A stretch of DNA of 64,000 bases from Pseudogemmobacter lacusdianii (GCF_030848395.1 NZ_JAVDBT010000010.1:1-64000), one strand, 5' to 3'; counted from the first letter of the stretch, positions 8,759 through 18,499 are shown. Made by a program: numbers and translations. The notes: generated from the letters alone by a model not told the origin.

Positions 8759-10189
8759 TTAGGCGCCCCAGCCGACGATGCCTTTGACTTCGCAGAAGTC
8801 ATGGATGCCCCAATCGGCATATTCGCGGCCATTGCCCGACTGCTTATAGCCGCCGAAGGGCGCCGAAGTGTCCCAATCGGGGTAGTTGAGGTTCACGGTG
8901 CCCGCGCGCAGACGGCGCGCGACGGGTTTGGCATCCTCAACCGGGCCAGCGATATAGGCGGCAAGGCCGTAGACAGTGTCATTGGCTTGGGCCACGGCAT
9001 CGTCAATATCGTCATAGGGTTGGATCGCCAGCACCGGCCCGAAGATCTCTTCCTTCGAGATGGTCATCGAATTGTCCACGCCGCCAAAGACGGTCGGACG
9101 CACGAACCAGCCGCGGTTGAGATCAGCCGGACGGCCCACGCCGCCGGTGACAAGCTCTGCCCCCTCATCGATGCCCGCTTGGATCAGGCGCTGCACCTTT
9201 TCAAACTGCAACTTCGAGACCAGCGGACCGAGCACGGTGTTCTCATCCAGCGGATCGCCGGTGATGATGGCATCGGCGGCCTCTTTCGCTGCGGCCAAAG
9301 CCTCGGCATGGCGGTTGCGCGGCACCAGCATCCGGGTCGGCGCATCGCAAGATTGCCCGGTGTTCGACATCACCGCATTAACGCCCGCAGCCACAGCCTC
9401 GGCGATATTGGCCGAGGCGAGGATGATGTTCGGCGATTTGCCACCCAGCTCTTGCGCCACGCGCTTGACGGTCGGAGCCGCCGCCGCCGCAATCGCGGTG
9501 CCCGCGCGGGTCGAGCCGGTGAAGGAGACCATATCCACCTCGGGGTGGCTGGTGATCCGGGTGCCAACGCCCGGCCCGTCGCCGTTCACCAAGTTGAAGA
9601 CGCCCTTCGGCACGCCCGCATCATGCATCAGTTGCGCGAAAAGCACGCCCGACAGCGGCGCGATCTCCGAAGGCTTCAGCACCATCGTGCAGCCCGCGAT
9701 CAAAGCCGGAGCCACCTTGCAGACGATCTGGTTCATCGGCCAGTTCCAAGGCGTGATCAGCGCGCAAACGCCAATCCCTTCATGCACGATCCGGGTGGTG
9801 CCGCGCATATATTCCCAAGTCATCTCTTCGGCGGCCTTGATCGTCGCCTCAAGATGCACCTGCCCCGCCCAAGCCTGAGCGCTGCGCGCCCAAGTGATCG
9901 GCGCGCCCATCTCGGTGGACATGACGCGGGCGAAATCCTCGTAGCGCTCGTTGTAAAGCTCAAGGATGCGCTTCACGAGGGCGATGCGCTCGGCAACCGA
10001 CGTCACCGTCCAAGCATCAAAGGCCGCACGGGCGGCCATGATCGCACGATCGGCATCGTCATCATTGCCAAGCGCGACTTCGCAAACGATTTCCTCGGTC
10101 GCCGGGTTCTCAACGCCAAGCCGGGTCTTCGACACCGGCTCGACCCATTCCCCGTTGATGTAGAATTTCGTCATGTTCTGCGGGATCAT
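8759..10189 (-). CDS. aldehyde dehydrogenase family protein
   Basis: A 476-residue NAD(P)-dependent aldehyde dehydrogenase with all catalytic positions: Asn149 in ITPWNW, Glu247 in QELGGKSPN, Cys281 in GQSCDAPTRM, and the EEIFGPVL motif. The family oxidises aldehydes to acids. It starts seven bases after the MttB-family gene, so it is in the same operon and may handle an aldehyde left after N-demethylation. ATG 10189 has GAGGG upstream; a second Met five residues later has no ribosome binding site. Confidence 0.92.
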   Translation of the reverse strand: MIPQNMTKFYINGEWVEPVSKTRLGVENPATEEIVCEVALGNDDDADRAIMAARAAFDAWTVTSVAERIALVKRILELYNERYEDFARVMSTEMGAPITWARSAQAWAGQVHLEATIKAAEEMTWEYMRGTTRIVHEGIGVCALITPWNWPMNQIVCKVAPALIAGCTMVLKPSEIAPLSGVLFAQLMHDAGVPKGVFNLVNGDGPGVGTRITSHPEVDMVSFTGSTRAGTAIAAAAAPTVKRVAQELGGKSPNIILASANIAEAVAAGVNAVMSNTGQSCDAPTRMLVPRNRHAEALAAAKEAADAIITGDPLDENTVLGPLVSKLQFEKVQRLIQAGIDEGAELVTGGVGRPADLNRGWFVRPTVFGGVDNSMTISKEEIFGPVLAIQPYDDIDDAVAQANDTVYGLAAYIAGPVEDAKPVARRLRAGTVNLNYPDWDTSAPFGGYKQSGNGREYADWGIHDFCEVKGIVGWGA

Positions 10190-10196
10190 TTGGCCC

Positions 10197-11768
10197 TCAT
10201 TTGAAATAGATATTGAAACGCTCGCGAATGGCGCGGTCGATCGCAGGGTCTACGACACAACCGGCTTTGGCAAGAATTTCATTCTTTCTAGCAATGGCCC
10301 CGTCCAAAAGCAGCGGTTTTCCCGCCTCATTCCATTCTTTCGGCGACATGCGGTTGCCAACCTTGGGATAGATATATTCGGTCTGCATCAGCTTAAGCGT
10401 TTGATCCGACCCAAGATAATGGCCCGGACCGCCCAAGCAGACCTCTTTCATCGCATCCAAGCTGGTGGTGTCGGGGTTCACATCGATCCCGCGCACCAAC
10501 CGCATGGTCTGGCCCAAAAGATCATCGCCCAAGACCAAGGATTCCATGCAGAAGCCCAAAAGCGAGGCATGCATGCCGACCGCCTCATAGCACATGTTCA
10601 GCCCCGAAAGCCCGGCCAAGGCATTGGTGATGCCCTGCTCCCAACCGGCTTGCATATCGGGCAGCTTGCTGTCGGAAATCCCCGAGGCAGCCCCGCCCGG
10701 CAGACCGTAGAATCGGTGCATCTGCGCACAGCCAGCCGTCAAAAGCGCCTGTTCGGCCGAGCCGCCGGACATCGCGCCCGTGCGCAGATCCGAGACGAAG
10801 GGCCAAGTGCCAAAGATCGCCGGAGCGCCGGGCTTGATCGCATTGACATAGACCACGCCGGCCAGACATTCCGCCACCGCCTGCACGATGGTCAGCGCAA
10901 TCGGCGCCGGAGCGGTCGCGCCCGCTTGCCCTGCCGACAACAGCAGCATCGGCATACCGCGGCGGATACAATCCTCCATGGTGATGCAGCTTTCCTCGGC
11001 AAACTTCATCGGCGGCACAACGAAGCAATTGGAATTGCTCACGAATGGCCGTTCCAGCCAATGCTCCTCTGAGCCTGCCACCATATGCAGCATCTCAAAG
11101 CAATCAGCGACATGGGAAGGATCCGAGAAGCTGGTGCCCACATGCTTTTTGGTGCCGGCAAGGCAGCCGTAAAGCGTGTTAAGGTCCATCTCTTTGTTAT
11201 CCACCACATCGCGGCAGACCATGGTGCGCTGGTAGAAATGGATATTGTCGAGGTTATCGACCAGCCGCGCCGCATCATAAAGATCCTGCGCCGTCGACTC
11301 GCGGTAATCCAAGGTCACCGGATCGACGATATGCACCGCCGCACCTGCTGTGCCGTAATGCACATTGGTGCCCGAAAGATGCAGATCATGCTTCGGGTCA
11401 CGCGCATGCAAGGTGATGTCGCGCGCGGCAACATTCAGCATATCCTCAACCAAGGCGCGCGGGAAACGAATGCGCCCGTCATCGCCCAAGATCGCCCCGG
11501 CTTCGGTCAAAAGCTTCACGCCCGAGGGCGGCGCTTGGCTCAGACCAATCTCCTCCAAAGCGTCCAAAGCCGCCGAGTGGATCTGCTGCACCGCCGCATC
11601 GCTCAAGGGCTTATATTGCCCACCCGGCAAACCCGGCCGCACCGGGCGCATATCCTCGGCCAAAGGTGCCGCGCGCATGGCCACCCGCGCCGCCCGACCG
11701 CCCGCCCGCGACGACCGCCGCGCGGCCTCGGGTGCGCAGATCTCACCGATATCCGTGTTCTCGCTCAT
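10197..11768 (-). CDS. MttB-family (non-pyrrolysine) methyltransferase
   Basis: A 523-residue protein of the trimethylamine methyltransferase (MttB) superfamily. The frame is uninterrupted by in-frame TAG, so this is a pyrrolysine-free homologue like the glycine betaine (MtgB), proline betaine (MtpB) and carnitine (MtcB) demethylases. Those enzymes move a methyl group from a quaternary amine to a corrinoid protein. The first 45 residues are basic and poorly conserved; the barrel follows, with signature stretches such as GSNVHYGTAGAAVH-like and SGGSAEQAL. No corrinoid protein gene lies nearby; instead two GcvT-containing oxidases precede it. Substrate is inferred only as an N-methylated (or S-methylated) compound. 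Confidence 0.9.
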   Translation of the reverse strand: MSENTDIGEICAPEAARRSSRAGGRAARVAMRAAPLAEDMRPVRPGLPGGQYKPLSDAAVQQIHSAALDALEEIGLSQAPPSGVKLLTEAGAILGDDGRIRFPRALVEDMLNVAARDITLHARDPKHDLHLSGTNVHYGTAGAAVHIVDPVTLDYRESTAQDLYDAARLVDNLDNIHFYQRTMVCRDVVDNKEMDLNTLYGCLAGTKKHVGTSFSDPSHVADCFEMLHMVAGSEEHWLERPFVSNSNCFVVPPMKFAEESCITMEDCIRRGMPMLLLSAGQAGATAPAPIALTIVQAVAECLAGVVYVNAIKPGAPAIFGTWPFVSDLRTGAMSGGSAEQALLTAGCAQMHRFYGLPGGAASGISDSKLPDMQAGWEQGITNALAGLSGLNMCYEAVGMHASLLGFCMESLVLGDDLLGQTMRLVRGIDVNPDTTSLDAMKEVCLGGPGHYLGSDQTLKLMQTEYIYPKVGNRMSPKEWNEAGKPLLLDGAIARKNEILAKAGCVVDPAIDRAIRERFNIYFK

Positions 11769-11916
11769 CGCTCATGCCCTTTCATAATGGCACGTTTATC
11801 CCTCGGCGCGGCCCAAAACCCCGCCCCACTCCGCTCCGCGCTGCCAAAGCGCATTCCTCAAATCGTCCCGGCCTTCGCAGCTGGAAAAGGCGCTCTCCCC
11901 CGCCTTTCCCTGCCCA

Positions 11917-11961
11917 TTTTCTGTCCTCAAATATCCCGGGGGTCCGGGGGCTGGCCCCCGG
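11917..11961 (+). repeat. dispersed intergenic repeat (TCTGTC type)
   Basis: TTTTCTGTCCTC then AAATATCCC, a G-rich spacer, and the hairpin CCGGGGGC-TG-GCCCCCGG (11944-11961). It lies in the 201-base gap between two genes of the minus-strand operon and ends nine bases from the stop of the gene at 11970. Confidence 0.75.
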
Positions 11962-11969
11962 CTCCGGCT

Positions 11970-14417
11970 TCACATACGGATCCGCTCAGATTTCGCGTCA
12001 TACATCGGCACCAAAGACGCCTCCGCCGCATGACGCACCCCTGCCACCTCAATCTCGTAGCTTGAGGCCAAAACCTCCGCCTCGCTCTCGCCCGCGCATG
12101 GCACATAGCCCATGCCGATCGCACCACCGAGGAAATGGCCATAAGCGCCCGAGGTCACCGGCCCAACGATCTTGCCATCGCGGACAACCGCCTCATTGTG
12201 GAACAGCAAGGGCTCCGCATCCTTCAGCCGGAACTGCAACATCCGCCGCGAAAGCCCGGCCTCTTCCTTGCGCAAGACCGCCTCGCGCCCAATGAAATTG
12301 GCCTTCTTGCGGCTGACGGTGAAGCCAAGCCCCGCCTCCAGCACATGATCCTCATCGGTGATGTCATGGCCCCAGTGCCGGTAAGCTTTCTCAATCCGAC
12401 AGGAATCGAGCGTATGGAGGCCGCAAAGCTTCCACCCATGCGCGGCACCAGCCGCATCCAAAGCCTCAAACACATGCGCGGTTTGATCGGCCGAGACGTA
12501 AAGCTCCCAGCCAAGCTCGCCCACATAAGTCACCCGATGCGCCCGGGCGAGGCCCATGCCGATCTCGATTTCCCGCGCCGTGCCAAAGGGATGCGCGGTA
12601 TTCGAGAAATCATTGGGCGAGATCGAGGACAACAAATCCCGCGCCTTCGGCCCCATGACGCAAAGGACGGATTCCCCTGCGGTCACATCGGTGATCACGG
12701 CGAATTCCTCGCCCAGCTGCGCGCGCAGCCAAGCCAGATTGCGCGTCAAGGTCGCCCCAGGCACCACCAAGAGATATGCGGTCTCCGACAGCCGCGTGAC
12801 GGTCAAATCCGCCTCGATCCCGCCGCTTTGATTCAAGAGCATCGTATAAACGATCCGCCCTTCCGCCACATCGACCTGCGCCGAGCACACCCGGTTCAGG
12901 AAAGCACAAGCGTCGCGCCCCTCAACCCGGATCTTGCCGAAAGAGGTCATGTCGAAAAGACCAACCCCACTTCGCACCGCGAGATGCTCGGCCTTTTGGT
13001 TCTCAAACCAATTCTGCCGCTTCCAAGAATAGCGGTATTCCGCCTCTTGCCCCGGATTTGCGAACCAATTGGCCCGCTCCCAACCCGCAACCTCGCCAAA
13101 GACCGCACCGCGCGCCTTCAGTTGGTCATGGATCGGCGAGCGCCGCACTCCGCGCGCGGTCTCAACCTGCCGGTAAGGGAAGTGGTCGGCGTAAAGCAGA
13201 CCCAAAGTCTCAGTCACCCGCTCCTTCAGATAGGACTTATTGCGCTGGAACGGCTGCGCGCGGCGGATATCCACCTCCCAAAGATCAAAGGGCGCCTCAC
13301 CTTCGGTGATCCAATGCGCCAAAGCCATCCCGGCACCGCCCGAGGAGACAATCCCGATCGAATTATACCCGGCCGCGACCCAATAGCCTTTCACCTCCGG
13401 TGCTTCGCCAAGGTAATAGCGATCATCGGGGGTAAAGCTTTCCGGACCGTTAAAGAACGTATGGATCCCCGCCGTCTCGAACAACGGCATCCGGTTGGTG
13501 GCCTTCTCAAGGATCGGCATGAAATGCTCCCAATCCTCGGGGAGCGTATCAAATTCGAAATCCGCGCGAATGCCCTGCATGCCCCAAGGCTTGGCCTTGG
13601 GCTCAAAGGCCCCCAGCATCATCTTGCCAGCATCTTGCTTGTAATAGGCGCATTCATCCGGCACCCGCAGCACCGGCAGATTGGGGTCGATCCCGGCCAC
13701 CGGCTCAGTCACCAGATAGAAATGCTCGCAAGCGTGCAACGGCAGTGTCACACCATTTTGGGCCGCCAGATCGCACCCCCACATGCCGCCGCAATTCACC
13801 ACCACATCGGCAGCGATATGCCCCGGCTCGCCGTTATAGATATAGTCAACGCCGGTGGTGCGCCCGCCCGCCGTGGTGACCTTGGTCACCAAAGCCCCCT
13901 CGATGACCGAGGCCCCCTTCATCCGCGCGCCCTTGGCCAAAGCCATGGCGATATTGGCCGGATCGCATTGCCCGTCCAAGGGCAGCGACACCGCCCCCAC
14001 CACGCCATCAATATTCAGATGCGGATAGCGCGCCTTGACTTCCGAGGGCGAGATCTCATCCACCGCCACGTCGAAAATCCGTGCCACCGTGGCTTGGCGC
14101 AACAGCTCCTCGTGCCGCTCTGCCGTCAGCGCCACCGAGATCGAGCCGACCTGCTTCATCCCCGTCGCCACCCCGGTCTCAGCCTCAAGCCCGCGGTAAA
14201 GATCGGCGGAATATTTCGCCAAACGCGTCATATTGGCCGAGCCGCGCAGCTGCCCAATCAGACCCGCCGCATGCCAAGTGGTGCCCGAGGTCAGCCGCTT
14301 GCGCTCCAAAAGCACCACATCTTTCCAACCGGCCTTGGCCAAATGATAGGCCACCGAACAGCCCGAGACGCCGCCCCCGATCACCACTGCCCGCGCTTTG
14401 CTCGGAATCTCAGCCAT
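11970..14417 (-). CDS. FAD/GcvT-type dimethylglycine or sarcosine dehydrogenase-like protein
   Basis: An 815-residue two-domain enzyme. The N-terminal half is a DAO-type FAD oxidase with GGGVSG (14-19) and the TTWHAAG motif; His49 is the position that carries covalent FAD in dimethylglycine dehydrogenase. The C-terminal half (about 430-815) is an aminomethyltransferase (GcvT/T-protein) fold with GELGWELYV and the C-terminal barrel, which in the family binds tetrahydrofolate and captures the released methyl carbon as 5,10-methylene-THF. It may oxidatively demethylate a secondary or tertiary methylamine. It lies between a paralogue and the MttB-family gene in one operon. The exact amine is not readable. 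Confidence 0.9.
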   Translation of the reverse strand: MAEIPSKARAVVIGGGVSGCSVAYHLAKAGWKDVVLLERKRLTSGTTWHAAGLIGQLRGSANMTRLAKYSADLYRGLEAETGVATGMKQVGSISVALTAERHEELLRQATVARIFDVAVDEISPSEVKARYPHLNIDGVVGAVSLPLDGQCDPANIAMALAKGARMKGASVIEGALVTKVTTAGGRTTGVDYIYNGEPGHIAADVVVNCGGMWGCDLAAQNGVTLPLHACEHFYLVTEPVAGIDPNLPVLRVPDECAYYKQDAGKMMLGAFEPKAKPWGMQGIRADFEFDTLPEDWEHFMPILEKATNRMPLFETAGIHTFFNGPESFTPDDRYYLGEAPEVKGYWVAAGYNSIGIVSSGGAGMALAHWITEGEAPFDLWEVDIRRAQPFQRNKSYLKERVTETLGLLYADHFPYRQVETARGVRRSPIHDQLKARGAVFGEVAGWERANWFANPGQEAEYRYSWKRQNWFENQKAEHLAVRSGVGLFDMTSFGKIRVEGRDACAFLNRVCSAQVDVAEGRIVYTMLLNQSGGIEADLTVTRLSETAYLLVVPGATLTRNLAWLRAQLGEEFAVITDVTAGESVLCVMGPKARDLLSSISPNDFSNTAHPFGTAREIEIGMGLARAHRVTYVGELGWELYVSADQTAHVFEALDAAGAAHGWKLCGLHTLDSCRIEKAYRHWGHDITDEDHVLEAGLGFTVSRKKANFIGREAVLRKEEAGLSRRMLQFRLKDAEPLLFHNEAVVRDGKIVGPVTSGAYGHFLGGAIGMGYVPCAGESEAEVLASSYEIEVAGVRHAAEASLVPMYDAKSERIRM

Positions 14418-14467
14418 TCTTCAGCACTTCCATCGATTTCATTTCATCTTTCCCCGAAAGCATCGCA

Positions 14468-14517
14468 TTTCATCTTGACCCAAATACTCCGGGGGGTGCG
14501 GGGGGCTGGCCCCCCGC
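14468..14517 (+). repeat. dispersed intergenic repeat (CATCTTG type)
   Basis: TTTCATCTTGACC then AAATACTCC and the 9-bp hairpin GCGGGGGGC-TG-GCCCCCCGC (14498-14517), in the 106-base gap between the two FAD/GcvT genes. A partial copy (ATTTCATCTTTCCC) lies just before it at 14441. Confidence 0.75.
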
Positions 14518-14523
14518 CTCTCC

Positions 14524-16962
14524 TCAAGCGCGAATACGAGTGTTCTTCGGATCCCACATCGGCGCATCCTCCTGCACCACCGCCGAATAACGGCTGCCGA
14601 AGATCTCGACCTCCAACGCCTGCCCCGGCTGATTGAGATCCGCCCGCAACATGCCAAGCCCGATGCAAGCGCCGACCCGATGCCCGTAGTAGCCCGAGGT
14701 CACCTCGCCCACGACCTTATCGCCAGCCCAAATCGTCGACATATAGGGCGGGTCCAACTCGCCAGCCTCGATCTTCAGCGTGCAGAAGCGCTTGGACAGC
14801 CCGCGCTGCTTTTCCGCCTCCAAGGCCGCCTTGCCGCGGAACTCAGCCTTGGTCCAATCGACAAACCGCTCAAGCCCGCCTTGCAAGATGCTGTAATCGT
14901 TGGACAAATCGCCCTTCCAAGCGCGGTATCCCTTCTCGATCCGCAAAGAGTTCAGCGCGAACATGCCAAAGGGCTTCAGCCCCAAAGGCGCACCCGCCGC
15001 CATCACCGCATCCCAGATCGGCAAAGTATCGGCAGTGCGCGAGTGGATCTCCCAGCCCAGCTCTCCGGCAAAGGAGACCCGCATCAAGACCACCTCACGC
15101 CCGGCAATCCGCGCGCTTTGATGGGTGAGCCAGCCTTTGGTAAGATCGGCATCCGAAACGGCGGCCAAAACTTCACGCGAGGCCGGCCCGGTCAGGATCT
15201 GCGTCGACCAGTCGTTGGTCTCCTCAACCAAAGACAGCCCCGGCTCCAAGTGATTGCGCAGCCAATCGCCATCATGCACCTGCGCCGTGGCCGCCGTGAT
15301 CAGCCAGAACTCTTCCTCGGCAAAGCGCGCCACCGACATCTCGGTGACGATCCTGCCCTTGTCATCGGCGAAATAGGCCAGCCCAAGCCGCCCAATCGAC
15401 GGCAGTTTCCCGGTGATCTGCCGCGAGAGCCACTCCGCCGCCCCGGCCCCACTCAGCCGGAAGCGCGAAAAGCCCGGCAGGTCCAAGATCCCTGCCGCAT
15501 CCCGCACCGCTTCACATTCGGCTTTCACCGCGCGGAACCAAGGCCCCTCACGCTCCCAAACCCGTTGCGCCTCTTCCGCAGTGTCATCGCCCGGTGCTGC
15601 ATACCAAAGCGCGCGTTCCCAGCCGTTATAGGGCCCAAACTGCGCGCCCAAAGCCGCCGTGCGCGCATGCACAGCCGAGAGCTTTTTATCGCGGCCCTCG
15701 CCCCAAGCATGATGCGGGAAATGGATGGCATATTCGTTGCCGTAAACCTCCATCCCCTTTTTCACGCAGTAATCTTCATCCTCAAAGCCGGTGAAGCGGC
15801 GCGGGTCGCAAGACCACATATCCCATTCAGTGGCGCACTCGGTGACCCATTCGGCCAAGACCTTGCCCGCGCCGCCCGCTTGGCAGATGCCAAAGGTGAA
15901 GACGCAAGCCTCAAAGGCATTGGGCACGCCCGGCATCGGCCCAATTAGGGGGTTGCCATCCGGCGTATAGGGGATCGGCCCGTTGATCACCTTGGTCAGC
16001 GCGGCCTTTTCCAACAAAGGCACCCGCGCCATCGCATCGGCGATATGCCATTCCAAACGCTCCAGATCATCGGGGAAGAGCTGGAAGCTGAAATCCTGCG
16101 GGAAAGGATCATCCTTGGTGTGCCAATGCGCCCGGCAATTGGCCTCATAGGGGCCAAGGTTAAAGCCATTCTTCTCCTGCCGCAGGTAGTATGAGCTGTC
16201 GACATCGCGCAGAAGCGGCAGCTTATGGCCAACCTCTTTCGACCAAGTTTCAAGCTCGGGGATGGTGTCGAAGAGCATATATTGATGGCTCATCACCATC
16301 ATCGGCAGATCGCGACCGAACATCTTGCCGACCTCGCGCGCGTAATAGCCCGCCGCATTGACAACGATCTCAGCCCGCACCGTGCCCTTCGGCGTCTCAA
16401 GCACCCATTCATCATTGACCCGCGCGACCGAGGTCACCGGGCAAAACCGCTCAATCCGCGCGCCCATCTGCCGCGCGCCGGTGGCCAAAGCTTGCGTCAG
16501 CTGGGCCGGATCGAGGTCACCATCATTCGGATCATAAAGCCCGCCGCTCAGATCATGGGTCTCAAGGAAGGGATAACGGCCCCGGATCTCGTCTGGGGTC
16601 ATCACCTCAAGATCCATGCCCTGATAGCGGCCCATCCCTGCAACGCGTTGAAACTCTTGCAAACGCTGCCGGCTGTGGCCCAAACGGACCGAGCCGGTCA
16701 CATGGTAGTTCATCGGATAGCCGACCGCTTCCCCCAAGCCACGGTAAAGCTCAGCCGAGTAGCGCTGCATATTCATGATCGACCAGCTCGACGAGAAGGT
16801 CGGCACATTGCCCGCGGCATGCCAAGTCGAGCCTGCGGTCAGCTCGTTCTTTTCCAAAAGAAGGCAATCGGTCCAACCGGCCTTGGCCAAATGATAAAGC
16901 GCCGAGACCCCAACCGCGCCGCCTCCGATGATCACCACGCGCGCGCTTGCGAATTCTGCCAT
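14524..16962 (-). CDS. FAD/GcvT-type dimethylglycine or sarcosine dehydrogenase-like protein (paralogue)
   Basis: An 812-residue paralogue of the next gene. FAD motif GGGAVG (13-18), STWHAAGN with His48 at the covalent-flavin position, then a GcvT domain (about 440-812) containing FAGELGWEIHS. The ATG at 16962 has GAGGGGG upstream; the in-frame Met at 17016 only adds an 18-residue leader. It is the first gene of the operon that runs down to 6606 and diverges from the LysR regulator. The two paralogues differ clearly in sequence, so they probably handle successive or different methylamine substrates rather than being a recent duplication. Confidence 0.9.
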   Translation of the reverse strand: MAEFASARVVIIGGGAVGVSALYHLAKAGWTDCLLLEKNELTAGSTWHAAGNVPTFSSSWSIMNMQRYSAELYRGLGEAVGYPMNYHVTGSVRLGHSRQRLQEFQRVAGMGRYQGMDLEVMTPDEIRGRYPFLETHDLSGGLYDPNDGDLDPAQLTQALATGARQMGARIERFCPVTSVARVNDEWVLETPKGTVRAEIVVNAAGYYAREVGKMFGRDLPMMVMSHQYMLFDTIPELETWSKEVGHKLPLLRDVDSSYYLRQEKNGFNLGPYEANCRAHWHTKDDPFPQDFSFQLFPDDLERLEWHIADAMARVPLLEKAALTKVINGPIPYTPDGNPLIGPMPGVPNAFEACVFTFGICQAGGAGKVLAEWVTECATEWDMWSCDPRRFTGFEDEDYCVKKGMEVYGNEYAIHFPHHAWGEGRDKKLSAVHARTAALGAQFGPYNGWERALWYAAPGDDTAEEAQRVWEREGPWFRAVKAECEAVRDAAGILDLPGFSRFRLSGAGAAEWLSRQITGKLPSIGRLGLAYFADDKGRIVTEMSVARFAEEEFWLITAATAQVHDGDWLRNHLEPGLSLVEETNDWSTQILTGPASREVLAAVSDADLTKGWLTHQSARIAGREVVLMRVSFAGELGWEIHSRTADTLPIWDAVMAAGAPLGLKPFGMFALNSLRIEKGYRAWKGDLSNDYSILQGGLERFVDWTKAEFRGKAALEAEKQRGLSKRFCTLKIEAGELDPPYMSTIWAGDKVVGEVTSGYYGHRVGACIGLGMLRADLNQPGQALEVEIFGSRYSAVVQEDAPMWDPKNTRIRA

Positions 16963-17062
16963 GATTGCCCCCTCAAATCCTGCGCGCAGTATCCGCCGGT
17001 CAGAGCCCTCTTTCAATTCGGCAACTTAGCCCCTATTGATCGACAAAGCCGATCACGCCCTA

Positions 17063-17111
17063 TTTTCTGTCGCTAAATATCCCGGGGGGTTCCGGGGGGC
17101 TGCCCCCCCGG
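17063..17111 (+). repeat. dispersed intergenic repeat (TCTGTC type)
   Basis: TTTTCTGTCGCT then AAATATCCC, a G-rich spacer, and CCGGGGGG..CCCCCCGG hairpin. It lies between the divergent FAD/GcvT operon and the LysR gene, 21 bases before the LysR start, so its hairpin would be in the LysR leader. Confidence 0.75.
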
Positions 17112-17132
17112 CCGCCGAGCCAGAGGCCAACC

Positions 17133-18014
17133 ATGCAAATCGAACTCCTCGACACCTTCCTTGATCTGGCCGAGACCCGCAGCTTTCACCGCACGGCCGA
17201 GCGGCTCAGCCTCACCCAATCCACCGTCTCAGCCCGCGTCGCAGCACTGGAGCATGCGGTGGGCTCACGGCTTTTCGACCGCTCACGCTCGGGCACCGAC
17301 CTCACCCCCGAGGGCAAGCGCTTTGAGGTTCATGCCCGCGCTTTGCGCCATGAATGGAACGAGGCCAAGCGCCGCATCCAAGTGCCGCAAACCAATGCGC
17401 ATCTGGTGCGACTTGGCATCCAAAACGACCTTGCGGCGGTTTATTTGGGCGGATGGGTCGCAGGTTTCCGCCGCGCCGTGCCGAACACGACGTTCTACAT
17501 CGAGCCCGATTACTCGAACCAAATGTGCGCCGATCTCTTGACCGGGATCTTGGATTTCGCGGTGATGTTCAGCCCCAAACCCCACCCCGATCTGCATTTC
17601 GAAAGTCTGGGTGAGGTCGGTTATCACATGGTCTCAACCCATGCGACCGCGCTCTCTGAGGTGACGGCCGACCGCTTCGTCTTCGCACATTTCTCCCCGG
17701 CTTTTGCCGAGATGCACCGCCAGATCACCCCGCAACTGGCGGAATCGCCGGTCTCGGTGGGACAATCGGGCTCGGTCGTCTCGCTGCTGATGGCGATGGG
17801 CGGATCAGGCTATGTGCTGGAAAAGACGGCGGATGAGCTGGTGGCAGCGGGCCGTGTGCAAAGGGTGGCCGATGCACCAGTGCTGCGCCAGCCGGTCTAT
17901 GCGGCGCTGCACATTCGCCACCGCATCGCCCCCCTGCACCAACGCCTGCGCCGCGTGGTCTTCCGCCGCCTCTCTGGCAAGGACATAGACCCGAATGAGA
18001 AGCAAACTTGGTAA
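17133..18014 (+). CDS. LysR-family transcriptional regulator
   Basis: A 293-residue LysR-type regulator: an N-terminal winged helix (about 1-60, with RSFHRTAERLSLTQSTVSARVAALE as recognition region) and a C-terminal periplasmic-binding-like ligand domain. LysR proteins usually control a divergent operon, which here is the MttB/dimethylglycine-dehydrogenase-like operon starting at 16962. The co-inducer would then be a substrate or intermediate of that pathway. The helix-turn-helix begins a few residues after the ATG at 17133, which is the expected start. Confidence 0.92.
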   Translation: MQIELLDTFLDLAETRSFHRTAERLSLTQSTVSARVAALEHAVGSRLFDRSRSGTDLTPEGKRFEVHARALRHEWNEAKRRIQVPQTNAHLVRLGIQNDLAAVYLGGWVAGFRRAVPNTTFYIEPDYSNQMCADLLTGILDFAVMFSPKPHPDLHFESLGEVGYHMVSTHATALSEVTADRFVFAHFSPAFAEMHRQITPQLAESPVSVGQSGSVVSLLMAMGGSGYVLEKTADELVAAGRVQRVADAPVLRQPVYAALHIRHRIAPLHQRLRRVVFRRLSGKDIDPNEKQTW

Positions 18015-18374
18015 CCCCCCGTTGACGCCCCATATTCAAAGCCCGAGGCCTGCCCTGCGCATCATGGGCGTGCAGGGTACGCCGAGACGCGGATTACATC
18101 CGACCCAGAGCTGAAACACTTAAAGTAACAAATTAACAATGCTGTCTAATATACTGCTTTATAGGCATTAAATAGAGATGCAGAGATGAGAGTGTGTTTA
18201 TAAAACCTCTCATTACGCCCCCATGACACATCCCGAATGATCGTGCCAAGACCACCGAAGTGGCGCCTGCGCGAACAAAGCGCCCCCAATGTCTGCCCGC
18301 AATCTTATCAGACCATTTGGCGCTTGCGACACACAGCTCAGCTGGCAAAGTCACCTGCCAACACCACCCACATA
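18015..18374. other. AT-rich intergenic region without a gene
   Basis: Together with the repeat that follows, this makes a 485-base gap between the LysR stop and the convergent PHP gene stop. Bases 18120-18210 are clearly more AT-rich than the surroundings. Short frames here do not look like proteins, and I see no tRNA or terminator with a T-run. Confidence 0.5.
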
Positions 18375-18424
18375 TTTTCTGTCCTTAAATATCCCACGGG
18401 GGTCCGGGGGTGTGAAACCCCCGG
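18375..18424 (+). repeat. dispersed intergenic repeat (TCTGTC type)
   Basis: TTTTCTGTCCTT then AAATATCCC, a G-rich spacer and the hairpin CCGGGGGT..ACCCCCGG, between the convergent LysR and PHP genes. Confidence 0.75.
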
Positions 18425-18499
18425 CCCGGCCTCACGAAGGTGCCGCCGTTGGTATCGCGCAGTCATCGCCCCCCCCTGCGACCTCCGCAGGGCATAGGC

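Noticed and set aside
8801-10204. 467-codon open frame on the plus strand
   Set aside because: It lies opposite a clear aldehyde dehydrogenase gene and shows no protein family features.
10197-11768. Pyrrolysine-containing MttB
   Set aside because: The frame is complete without an in-frame TAG, so pyrrolysine is not used.
12135-14636. 833-codon open frame on the plus strand
   Set aside because: It is antisense to the FAD/GcvT gene at 11970-14417; composition is Arg/His/Pro-rich with no domain, a typical shadow in GC-rich DNA.
85-18424. CRISPR array
   Set aside because: The repeats are single dispersed copies thousands of bases apart with hairpin tails, not a regular repeat-spacer array.
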